Shown: in pieces, positions 17,018 through 24,876 of the stretch
Numbering within the stretch: the first letter of the stretch is position 1
Layout: the number at the start of each line of letters is the position of its first letter
Assembly: GCA_019637175.1 (NCBI GenBank)
Contig: JAHBWD010000080.1
Location: 1-35,566 of the forward strand
Direction of reading: 5' to 3'
Source of the DNA: Labilithrix sp.
GTDB lineage: Bacteria; Myxococcota_A; Polyangia; Polyangiales; Polyangiaceae
Length of the DNA stretch: 35,566 bases
Program-made: the position numbers and the translations under genes
The notes under the pieces: generated by a model
Seen by the model: only the letters and a program-made list of their open reading frames with translations
Told to the model about the DNA's origin: nothing
Database searches by the model: none

Positions 17018-17866
17018 GCGCGGACGGCCTCGGCGCGAGGTGGCGCACGAGGAGCCCGAGCTCGCGGCGCAGCTCGAGGCGGCTCGTGATCCGATCGATC
17101 ATGCCGTGCTCGAGCAAGAACTCGCTCCGCTGGAAGCCTTCGGGCAGCTTCTGGCGGATCGTCGTCTCGATGACGCGCGGGCCGGCGAAGCCGACGAGCG
17201 CTTGGGGCTCGGCCACGTTCACGTCGCCGAGGAAGGCGAAGCTCGCCGCGACGCCGCCGGTCGTCGGATGCAAGAGCACGCTGATGAACGGAACGCCCGC
17301 GTCGCGCAGGCGCTCGCGCGCGGCGACCGTCTTCGCCATCTGCATCAAGCTGAGGATGCCCTCTTGCATGCGCGCGCCGCCCGAGGCCTGGAGCAGCACG
17401 ACGGGGAGGCGCTGCGTCGCGCCGCGCTCGAAGAGGCGGGCGATCTTCTCGCCGACGACCGAGCCCATCGAGCCGCCCATGAAGCGGAAGACGAACGCGC
17501 CGTAGGCGATCGGCACGCCCTCGACGCGGCCCGGCCCGTTTCGATCGCCTCGGTCGCCTGCGTCGACTTCTGCGAGCCCTTGACCCGATCGGGGTAGGCC
17601 TTGCCGTCGGTGAAGCCGAGCGGATCGGCGGGCGCGAGGTGGGCGTCCCACTCGTCGAGCTTGCCGTCGTCGAGGAGGAGCTCTCGCCAGCGGCGGACGC
17701 CGAGCTTGTGGTGGCGGCCGCACTGCGGACAGACCTCGAAATTGGCCTCGAGCGCCTCGGCCGTCAGCGTTTCGCCGCAGCCGTCACACTTGCGGAAGAC
17801 TCCCTTGCCGAAGCTCGTTTTCTCGCTGGCGTCGAGTCCGCCGGCTTTTTTGTCGGGCCAAACCAT
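17007..17866 (-). pseudogene. accD: Acetyl-CoA carboxylase beta subunit, one-base frameshift
   Basis: Carboxyltransferase beta subunit of acetyl-CoA carboxylase, first step of fatty-acid synthesis. The first frame (from ATG 17866) holds the zinc ribbon (Cys27, Cys30, Cys46, Cys49) and continues to about residue 112 (ATEAIETGR). The remainder, starting GRVEGVPIAYGAFVF and including FMGGSMGSVVG and LQASGGARMQEG, is in the -1 frame and ends at 17007. Adding one G to the GGG run at 17530-17532 (CCC on the plus strand) restores a 286-residue protein of normal AccD length with no other defect. Since AccD is usually essential, a missing base in the sequence is the simplest explanation; real decay with a second copy elsewhere, or ribosomal -1 slippage, are alternatives. 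Neighbour order GNAT-accD-folC is intact. Confidence 0.9.
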
Positions 17867-17881
17867 GCTGCCGCGCGGTTC

Positions 17882-18376
17882 TTAGCATCGATTCGCGGGC
17901 TTGGCACCCGCCAGGGCGCCGAGGGGCTCGCCGTCGAGCCGCACGGCGATCCACTCCTTCATGACCTTGGCCCCGAGTCGCTCGTAGAAGCCGATCGCCG
18001 GCGCGTTCCAGTCCATGACCTGCCAGACGAAGCGGGCGCAGCCTCGCTCGACGGCCTCCTTCGCGAGCGTCTGCATGAGGAGCAGGCCCGCGCCGAGGCC
18101 TCGCTTCTCCGGCCGCACGTAGAGATCCTCGAGGTGGAGGCAGCTCTTGCCGACCCACGTCGACCAGGTGAAGAAGTAGAGGGCGAAGCCGACGATCGCG
18201 TCGTTTTCCTCGGCGACGAGCACCTTGAAGACGGGCGCGTCGCCGAAGCCGTCGCGCAGGAAGTCGGCCTCGGTGGCGACCACGGCGAGGGGCTCCTTTT
18301 CGTAGGTCGCGAGATCGCGCACGAGCTGCAGCACGGTGGGGACGTCCTCGGGCGTAGCCTTCCGGATGACGAGCAT
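17882..18376 (-). CDS. GNAT acetyltransferase, diamine/SSAT-like
   Basis: 164-residue GNAT N-acetyltransferase using acetyl-CoA. The sequence follows the spermidine/spermine (or thialysine) N1-acetyltransferase branch: N-terminal IRKATPEDV, YEKEP near residue 30, ALYFFTWSTWVGK (about 65-78), LEDLYVRPEKRGLGAG (acetyl-CoA loop R-G-x-G-x-G, about 82-97) and WNAPAIGFYERLGA near the end. This supports an amine substrate, but polyamine specificity is only inferred. It is 15 bases upstream of accD on the same strand and divergent (26 bases) from the DUF350-like gene. Confidence 0.88.
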   Translation of the reverse strand: MLVIRKATPEDVPTVLQLVRDLATYEKEPLAVVATEADFLRDGFGDAPVFKVLVAEENDAIVGFALYFFTWSTWVGKSCLHLEDLYVRPEKRGLGAGLLLMQTLAKEAVERGCARFVWQVMDWNAPAIGFYERLGAKVMKEWIAVRLDGEPLGALAGAKPANRC

Positions 18377-18402
18377 GCCGAGAGAGTAGTAGTTTCGGGG
18401 CC

Positions 18403-18603
18403 ATGGAGCTTCCCCCGCGGTATGCCTTCGGCTTCGCCATCGGCACCACGCTGGTCTTGCTCGCGCTCTTCCGCGCCGGTCGAAAGATCGCGTCTCCCGA
18501 CGAGGCGGTCGACAAGGACTTCGCCGAGGCCAACGCGGCGCGGCACCTGCTCGACGTCGGACAGGTGCTCGGCGTGTTCATGGTGGCCGCCGCGGTGCTG
18601 TAG
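18403..18603 (+). CDS. DUF350-like small membrane protein (half-length)
   Basis: 66 residues with two hydrophobic segments (about 9-23 and 49-66) separated by a charged loop. The pattern TM - R.I.sp.E - ...N.A..L...G..LG - TM resembles one repeat of DUF350 proteins such as E. coli YjfL, which normally carry two such repeats in about 130 residues. Here the frame closes at TAG 18601 after one repeat, so it may be truncated. The following gene (28 bases on) is a glutathionylspermidine-synthase-like ATP-grasp protein, the same pairing as yjfL with yjfC in E. coli, which supports the call. No clear ribosome site. Confidence 0.6.
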   Translation: MELPPRYAFGFAIGTTLVLLALFRAGRKIASPDEAVDKDFAEANAARHLLDVGQVLGVFMVAAAVL

Positions 18604-18630
18604 TGAGCGGCGGCGCTCGCGAGACGACCC

Positions 18631-19778
18631 ATGACGACCTATGAGGCGTTCGCGCGTCGGATCACGGCGAGCGGGATCGTCACCGATCCCTGGCTCGCGG
18701 GCGAGCCGCGGTTCCGCGAAGAGCCCGTGATCGTCGGCGCCGGCGAGGCGCGCGAGATGTACCGCGTCGCCGAGCGCGTGGCCGAGGTCTACGACGAGCT
18801 CTGCTCGATGGTCGCCGACGAGCCCGAGCTCTGCGACTCGTTCTTCGGGCTCACGCCCTACCAGAAGGCGATGTGGCTCGCGTCGCAGCCGCTCTGGCAC
18901 GCGATCGCGCGCGCCGACGTGTTCGTCACCGACGAGGGGCTCCAGATCGCCGAGCTCAACTGCGACACGCCGACCGGCGAGGCCGAGGCGATCGTCCTCG
19001 GGCCGCTCGCGGCGCGCGCGGGCACGATCGATCCGAACCGCGATCTCGCGACCCGCTTCGCCGAGATCGCCGAGGTGCTCGCCGCGGCGACGGTTTCGAA
19101 GGGCGCGCCGAAGCGCGCAGGGATCGTCTATCCGACGGAGCTGCCCGAGGATCTCTCGCTCGTGCGCCTCTACAAGAAGACGTTCGAGGCACGCGGGTGG
19201 AGCATCGTGCTCGGCTCGCCTTACAACCTCACGCACGACGCCGCGCGCGGTCTCTCGCTCTTCGACGAGCCGATCTCGCTCGTGCTCCGCTCGAGGCGGT
19301 TTTGAAGGCGATGCTCGCGGGCACGTGCGCGGTGGTCAACCCGTTCGGCGCGGTCGTTCCCCAGAACAAACGCGCGATGGCCTTCATGTGGGAGCAGATC
19401 CATCGCTTCTCGCGCAAGTCGCAAGACACGATCCGCGCGCACGTCCCGGTCACGCGAAGGCTCGAGGCGTTTCACCGAGAGCAGCTCGAGGCGCAGCGAG
19501 ACGACTGGGTCTTGAAGAGCGACTACGGCGCCGAAGGCGACGAGGTCGTCGTGGGCCGCCACGTCACGCCGGAGGTCTGGAGGAAGTCGCTCGCCGAGGC
19601 GCGCCCGCGCCGATGGATCGCGCAGCGCTACTTCCGCGCGAGAGAGGGCGCGCGCGGCGAGACCGTCAACTACGGCGTCTTTCTCCTCGGGGGCGAGGCG
19701 GCGGGCCTCTATGCGCGCGTGCAGGTGGGCCCGACGGACGATCGCGCGCTCAGCGCGCCGGTGCTCGTCGCGGGCTGA
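18631..19778 (+). pseudogene. Glutathionylspermidine-synthase-like ATP-grasp, frameshifted
   Basis: Two overlapping reading frames form one protein of the GSP-synthase/YjfC-YgiC ATP-grasp family. Frame one runs 18631-19305 (224 aa) with the N-terminal part, including LQIAELNCDTPTGEAEA. It stops at TGA 19303 after a run of unrelated residues. The rest, from APLEAVLKAMLAG (about 19290) through VVNPFGAVVPQNKRAM, DWVLKSDYGAEGDEVVVG and ETVNYGVFLLGG, is in the -1 frame to 19778. One inserted base at about 19285-19300 gives a 382-residue protein, close to YgiC/YjfC (386-387 aa). A deletion that is not a multiple of three is also possible, because relatives may carry extra linker here. Family members ligate amines or peptides; the substrate is unknown. 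Its stop lies 4 bases from the convergent lipoprotein gene. Confidence 0.75.
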
Positions 19779-19782
19779 CGTG

Positions 19783-20229
19783 CTAGCCGGCGTCGCCCGC
19801 GTCTGCGATCGTCGCGTCGACGTCGGCGTCGGTGTCGCCGCCCTCGACGGGCTCGGCGTCTGGGTCGCTCGCGTCGTCTTCCTGCGAGGCGTCGGCGCCG
19901 GGTTCGGGCGCGTCGCACGACGGCGCGGCGAGCGCCTCGATGCAGTCGCTCGCGTCGGCCGCGACCTCGGTCGCGATCGCGGGGAGCGGCGGACACATCG
20001 TCGAGACGTAGAGAGCGGCGCCCACCGCGAGGCACGACGGGGCGCAGAGGGCGCTCGCCCCTTCGCCCGCGACCGTCTCGACCGGCGCGTAGGCCTCGAG
20101 GCAGGCGCTCGCCGGGTCGTATTTCTGTGCAGTATACACGTACGTGTCGGTCGAGATGCACGAGACGGCGAGGGCGGCGGCGCCCGCGAGGAGCGCCGCG
20201 AGGGCGACCGGGACGAGGGAGCGCCTCAT
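19783..20229 (-). CDS. Lipoprotein coupled to the TonB receptor
   Basis: 148-residue predicted lipoprotein. I start it at ATG 20229, because it begins MRRSLVPVALAALLAGAA, a signal peptide ending in AVSC (lipid Cys about 23); the longer upstream reading is an Arg-rich shadow of the receptor gene. The mature domain has several Cys (a C-x-x-x-C pair near ALCAPSC, MCPPLP, DCIEAL, PSCDAP). It ends in an Asp/Ala-rich tail of about 45 residues. The start codon overlaps the receptor stop codon (TGATG), implying translational coupling and a possible structural or functional partnership at the outer membrane. No family recognised. Confidence 0.75.
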   Translation of the reverse strand: MRRSLVPVALAALLAGAAALAVSCISTDTYVYTAQKYDPASACLEAYAPVETVAGEGASALCAPSCLAVGAALYVSTMCPPLPAIATEVAADASDCIEALAAPSCDAPEPGADASQEDDASDPDAEPVEGGDTDADVDATIADAGDAG

Positions 20230-23156
20230 CAGAACGCGAGCGCCCCCGTCGCGAGGAAGCTTCGACCGAGCTGCGGCATCGTCGTCTGGCGGAACTCGCT
20301 GCTGATCGGCACCGCCCAGCGCGCGTCGAACGCGTTGTAGACGCCGATCGCGTACGTCAGGCCCCACCTCGGCTCGCCGCCGGAGAAGACGATGTCCCAG
20401 AGGACCGCCGGCGGCGTTCGTCGCTGCTCGGGGAGCCCCGCTTGATCGTTGCGATCGGGGCGCGGCCCCTCGACGGTGAGGCGGTTCATGAGCAGGAGCG
20501 CGCGCCCGAGGATCGGGACGCCGCCCTTGAGCGATCCCATGTGCTCCGGCTGGTTCGGGACGTCACGGAGGTTCGGCGCCTGCTTGAAGCCGATGAAGTC
20601 GGAGAAGGAGCTCGAGCGGAGGTACTTCGACTTCTGGAACGAATAAGAGGCCGCGATCATCCAGCCCTCCTTCCACTCGCGGCGCAGCTCGATCTCGCCG
20701 CCGAACGTGCCGACCGGCACGCCGGTGTTCTGGTACGCGTACGAGGGCACCTGCGGCGTCGCGTCGGGCAGGTCGCGCAGCGCGATCAGGTTCTCGATGT
20801 AGTTCGCGTACGTCGCCACCGACGCGACGACGCTGCGCGAGAAGCGATGGCTCATCTCGATCTCGGCGGAGTAGAGGTTCTCCGGCTCGAGATCCTCGGT
20901 GGCCTTCCGGCCGCCGCCCGACACGTTGTAGAGCTCGTAGAGGCTCGGCGCGCGAAACGCCTTGCCGCCCATGATCTTGAGGTTGCCCTGCTCGTAGGGC
21001 TTGAGCACGATCGCCGCGCGCGGGTTGAGCGACGATCCGAACGTCGAGTACGAGTCGAAGCGCGCGCCGGCGTTCGCGCGGAGCGCCGGCGTCGGCGCGT
21101 AGTCGGCCGTGAGGTACCCGGCGACGAGCGTGAACGTGCGCTCGTCGTCGAAGTAGCGACCGTTCGTCTCGTCCGAGGATCGCTGGTGGGCCTGGAGGTG
21201 ACCCTGCACCTCGCCGCCGCCGGTGAGGCGCACTTCGGGCACCGGCTTGTACGCGATGCGCTGCTCGACGCCGACCCACGTGCCGTCGTAGCTGTCTTTG
21301 CCGACGCCGCCTTCGATCGGCGCGCGCGCGAAGAGCCCGCGATAGGCGAAGTGGTTCGCGTGCGCGCGCGTCAGCGACTCGAGTTGTTCGCCGAGCTCCG
21401 GCGCGAGCTTGAGCTCGAGGAACGCGCGCGTGTCGGCCTGGTGCGTGCGGCCGTCGCCGAAGAGCGTCTCGAACTGTCCGCCCGGGATTTGCTTGTCGTG
21501 GTGGTTGAGCGACCACTGCGCGGTGAGCGCCTTGTAGAAGGCCTTGCCGGTCCACGTGCCGACGTGCATCCCGTCGACGCCGCGCGCGTTGCCCGCGATC
21601 GTGGGCGGACCGCTCGGGACGTACTCGGGGACGAAGAAGTCGCGGCCCGCGGAGCGGCCCGCGGCGACCGAGGTCCAGACCCCGAAGTCCTTCGCGAAGT
21701 GGTGCGTGATCTTCGCGCGCGCGCGCGCCACGCCGTCTTCGACGACCGAGAGGCCGACCTCGCGTCCGTCGGGCGTATCGCGTCCGCTCGTCACGAGGTT
21801 GACGACGCCGGAGAACGCGCCGGTGCCGTAGAGGATCGATCCCGGGCCGCGCACGACCTCGATGCGGTCGACGTCGTCGAGGTCGGTGCGGAGGTCGTAG
21901 CCGACGTACGACGACCACACCCAGTTGTCGTTCGTGGGGTGCCCGTCGACGAGCACGAGGACGCGGTTGCCGTAGTCGCCGGGGCGCCCGAAGCCGCGGA
22001 AGCCGACGCTCTTGTAGCCGCGATCGTCGGACACGAAGACGCCGCGAACGCCGCGGAGCGCTTCGGCGACGGTGGGGTAGCGCATCGCGCGGAGCTCGGG
22101 CGAGGGGATCAGCGTGACCGACGCGGGCGCGTCTTCGACCGACTCGGCGACGCGCGACGCGGCCTCGACGGCGTCGGTGCTGACGAGCTGGAGATCGAGC
22201 TGCGTCTGCGCGTTGGCGCGCATCTCGACGCGCTTCTCCACGGGGCGGAACCCGCGGAGCGTCACGCGCACGTCGTGGACGCCGACGGGCACCTCGAGCA
22301 CCGAGGGCGTGAACCCGCGCGTCCTGCCGTCGATCTCGATGACGGCGTCGCGCTCGTCGGCGTTGACGACGAGCGATCCGGTCTCTGCCTCGAGCGCCGC
22401 CTTGAGGGGCGTGATCGTGTTGGCCTTCACCTGCACCGTCAGGCGCCCGGTGCGGAAGCCCTCCTTCGTGAGGATCAGCGTGCGCTGGCCGGGCGGCGCC
22501 GGCGCGTCGCACGGCGCGGTGCAGAGCACCGGCGAGTCTTCGGCGTCGACGCGCACCGCGGCGCCGTCGGCGCCCGAGACGCGCACCATGCCGACGACGC
22601 GCGTGAGCTTGAGCGAGATCGTCTTCTCGGTGCCGACCTTCACCTCGGTCGGCGGCGACGTCGCTTCGTCGTACCCGGGCAGCTCGGCGATGACGGTGTA
22701 GGTGCCCGGCGTGAGCGCGAGCGTCTGCGGCGCCGCGCCGCGATCGCCGAGGTCTTTGCGATTGAGATAGATGAGCGCGCCCGGCGGATCGGTCTTCACC
22801 TCGAGCAGCGCGATGCTCGGGCCGATGCGCTGGAGCGACTCCTTGATCCGCTGCTTGATCGCCGGATCGGTCTCGCCCTCGAGCGAGCGCTGGAAGTAGC
22901 GGTACGCGTCGGGAAATTGGCGCAGGTGCTCGTACGTCCGCGCGATGTTGAACATCACGTTGCGGTTTCGCACGAGGCGGTTCGACGCCAAGAAGTGCTG
23001 GAGCGCCGCTTTGTAGTCTTTGTCCTGGTAGCGCTCGGCGCCGAGCATGAAGAGGTGATCCGCCTCGTCGGCGACGTCGTCTGCGCGCGCTTGCCGAGGC
23101 AAGAGCGGCAGCAGCGACACCATCGCCACGATCGCGATCGCCCTCTTGATCTCCAC
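20229..23156 (-). CDS. TonB-dependent receptor with TPR and PEGA domains
   Basis: 975-residue outer-membrane receptor for energy-dependent uptake. Order: signal peptide (1-25, cut near ARA-D), TPR-like helices (30-110), three beta-sandwich PEGA-like domains (about 116-165, 188-240, 260-312), a TonB-receptor plug (about 345-460, with DAPASVTLI, VLVLVDGHPTND, IEVVRGPGSILYGTGAFSG) and a 22-stranded-type barrel ending in Phe, as outer-membrane proteins do. The TPR and PEGA domains ahead of the plug are periplasmic and unusual for classical siderophore receptors, though known from myxobacterial genomes. The ligand is unknown. It lies 7 bases after the Ser/Thr kinase gene, whose C-terminus also has a PEGA domain, and is overlapped by a lipoprotein gene: a likely operon. 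Confidence 0.92.
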   Translation of the reverse strand: MEIKRAIAIVAMVSLLPLLPRQARADDVADEADHLFMLGAERYQDKDYKAALQHFLASNRLVRNRNVMFNIARTYEHLRQFPDAYRYFQRSLEGETDPAIKQRIKESLQRIGPSIALLEVKTDPPGALIYLNRKDLGDRGAAPQTLALTPGTYTVIAELPGYDEATSPPTEVKVGTEKTISLKLTRVVGMVRVSGADGAAVRVDAEDSPVLCTAPCDAPAPPGQRTLILTKEGFRTGRLTVQVKANTITPLKAALEAETGSLVVNADERDAVIEIDGRTRGFTPSVLEVPVGVHDVRVTLRGFRPVEKRVEMRANAQTQLDLQLVSTDAVEAASRVAESVEDAPASVTLIPSPELRAMRYPTVAEALRGVRGVFVSDDRGYKSVGFRGFGRPGDYGNRVLVLVDGHPTNDNWVWSSYVGYDLRTDLDDVDRIEVVRGPGSILYGTGAFSGVVNLVTSGRDTPDGREVGLSVVEDGVARARAKITHHFAKDFGVWTSVAAGRSAGRDFFVPEYVPSGPPTIAGNARGVDGMHVGTWTGKAFYKALTAQWSLNHHDKQIPGGQFETLFGDGRTHQADTRAFLELKLAPELGEQLESLTRAHANHFAYRGLFARAPIEGGVGKDSYDGTWVGVEQRIAYKPVPEVRLTGGGEVQGHLQAHQRSSDETNGRYFDDERTFTLVAGYLTADYAPTPALRANAGARFDSYSTFGSSLNPRAAIVLKPYEQGNLKIMGGKAFRAPSLYELYNVSGGGRKATEDLEPENLYSAEIEMSHRFSRSVVASVATYANYIENLIALRDLPDATPQVPSYAYQNTGVPVGTFGGEIELRREWKEGWMIAASYSFQKSKYLRSSSFSDFIGFKQAPNLRDVPNQPEHMGSLKGGVPILGRALLLMNRLTVEGPRPDRNDQAGLPEQRRTPPAVLWDIVFSGGEPRWGLTYAIGVYNAFDARWAVPISSEFRQTTMPQLGRSFLATGALAF

Positions 23157-23163
23157 TCGGTCC

Positions 23164-24801
23164 TTAACGCTTGAGCCGGATGTCCGACGTCGAAGTGCCG
23201 GGCGGCCTCGGAGGCGTTCCGGTCGCCGTCGGCTTCGTCTGCGGACGCGATTTTACGGCCGACGAGGTGTCGGGGGCAAGGGAGACCATCGAGTGCACGT
23301 TGTCGTCGGAGGCGCCTTGGTCGACGTGCGAGGCGACGAAGCCGTCCTTCGAGATCGCGAACGTGCGCGGGCCCGAAGCGACGCTCGCGCGCTCGATCGA
23401 GATCTCGAACGGCGTCGTGCCGAGGGTTCGCTCTCCTTCCATCACCGTGGCGCCGGAGGGCGCCGACTCGATCGTGAGCTTGAACGCCGTCGGCGCGGGC
23501 GCGGCGCTCTCGGAGGGCGCGCTCGTCGCGCTCGGCGTGCTCGACGCGACCGCCGCGGGGCTCGCGGCTCGGACCTTCACCCAGTAGATCCCGAAGGCCA
23601 GGGCGCCCGCGACGAGCAGCACGGCCATCACCGCGAGGGGCGCGCGCGACGCCTTCTTCTCTGCGGGAGGAGGCGCCGCGCTCGTCGCCATCGGTCGCGG
23701 CGTGAGCTGCGCGATCGGCGGCAGCGCGGGCACCGCCGCGATCACGGTCGGCGGAACGCGCGAGTCGACCGGGTGGGGGAGAAGCGGCGACGAAGACGTC
23801 GGCGCGAACGATCCGCGCGGCCAGCTCCCGCCGCTGCTGCCGAGGCCTTGGCGCAGGTTGTGCGCGCTGCCGAAGACCTCGTCTTCGCAGCTCATCAAGA
23901 GCTGCGCGAGCTGATCCATCGTCGGGCGTTCGTGGGGATCGCGGAAGAGCAGGCGATGGACCAGCATCTCGACGCTGTCCGGGACCTCGACGCCGGGCGC
24001 GGCCTCGCGCAGGAGCGGCACCGGCCGCGCGAGCTTCGCGACCATCAGCTCGGCCATGTTCGCGCCCTCGAACGGCAGGCGTCCGGCGAGCGCCTGGAAC
24101 ATGATCGTGCCGAGCGCGTAGATGTCGCTCGCGGGGTACGCCGTCCCGTCGAACTGCTCGGGGGCCATGTAGCGCGGCGTGCCCACGAACACGCCGTCCT
24201 GCGTGAGGTCCTGCGCGTCTTCGGGGCGACCCATCATCTTGCCGATGCCGAAGTCGACGAGCTTGACGATCTCGCTGCCGTCGCCTTCGGGCACGATGAT
24301 GATGTTCGACGGCTTGAGATCGCGATGCACGATCCCGCGCTTGTGCGCCTCGCGGAGGCCGCGGACGATCTGTCGCGCGAGGATGAGCACCTCGCCCACC
24401 GGGAGGCGCTGGCGGACCTTCAGGCGATGGGTGAGCGTCTCGCCCGCGAGGAACTCCATCGCGATGAAGTACTGCTCGACGTGCGCGCCCTCGATCTTGC
24501 CGTAGTCGTAGAGCGTGACGACGTTCGGGTGCTGGAGCTTCGCGAGGATGCTCGCTTCCTGGAGGAAGCGCTTGAGGAACTGCGACTCGTGCTCGTTGTC
24601 GCCGTCGCCCTGCACGACCTTGAGCGCGACGGGGCGCTCGAGCGGGACCTGCGTCGCATAGTAGATGCGGCCCATGCCGCCGCGCGCGATCGCGGACGTG
24701 ACGCGATACTTGCCGTTGACGAGGCTGCCGATGAGCGGATCGCGACGGGAGTCGCTCGCCAGCTCGGCGCGTTCGGCTTCGTGTCGGTCGCCGCCGGACA
24801 T
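23164..24801 (-). CDS. Transmembrane Ser/Thr protein kinase (Pkn-type)
   Basis: About 545 residues from ATG 24801; a GTG at 24822 would add 7. Hanks-type kinase domain at 30-300: glycine loop IARGGMG, VALK (Lys61), catalytic VHRDLKPSN (Asp161), DFGIGK (Asp183), the activation loop VGTPRYMAPEQ. Then a disordered Ser/Pro-rich linker, one membrane helix (about 389-406), and an extracytoplasmic tail with a PEGA domain (FKLTIESAPSGATVMEGERTLG) and a Pro/Thr-rich end. All catalytic residues are present, so it should be active, phosphorylating cytoplasmic targets in response to an envelope signal. It sits upstream of the PEGA-containing TonB receptor and is likely in the same operon, 75 bases after the Rieske-type gene. 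Confidence 0.94.
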   Translation of the reverse strand: MSGGDRHEAERAELASDSRRDPLIGSLVNGKYRVTSAIARGGMGRIYYATQVPLERPVALKVVQGDGDNEHESQFLKRFLQEASILAKLQHPNVVTLYDYGKIEGAHVEQYFIAMEFLAGETLTHRLKVRQRLPVGEVLILARQIVRGLREAHKRGIVHRDLKPSNIIIVPEGDGSEIVKLVDFGIGKMMGRPEDAQDLTQDGVFVGTPRYMAPEQFDGTAYPASDIYALGTIMFQALAGRLPFEGANMAELMVAKLARPVPLLREAAPGVEVPDSVEMLVHRLLFRDPHERPTMDQLAQLLMSCEDEVFGSAHNLRQGLGSSGGSWPRGSFAPTSSSPLLPHPVDSRVPPTVIAAVPALPPIAQLTPRPMATSAAPPPAEKKASRAPLAVMAVLLVAGALAFGIYWVKVRAASPAAVASSTPSATSAPSESAAPAPTAFKLTIESAPSGATVMEGERTLGTTPFEISIERASVASGPRTFAISKDGFVASHVDQGASDDNVHSMVSLAPDTSSAVKSRPQTKPTATGTPPRPPGTSTSDIRLKR

Positions 24802-24876
24802 GACTCCACGAAAGCGTATCACGGGGGCTTCGGCGCCGCCCCTGGGGCATCGGCGATCGTCGTCACGAAAGGGCGG

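Noticed and set aside
17520..17545. Programmed ribosomal frameshift in accD as preferred explanation
   Set aside because: No canonical slippery heptamer (X XXY YYZ) and no known precedent in accD; a missing base in a G run is simpler.
18873..19778. Separate second ATP-grasp gene starting at 18873
   Set aside because: Its first 140 codons are an out-of-frame Arg-rich shadow of the upstream part; only the portion after about 19290 is real and continues the gene from 18631.
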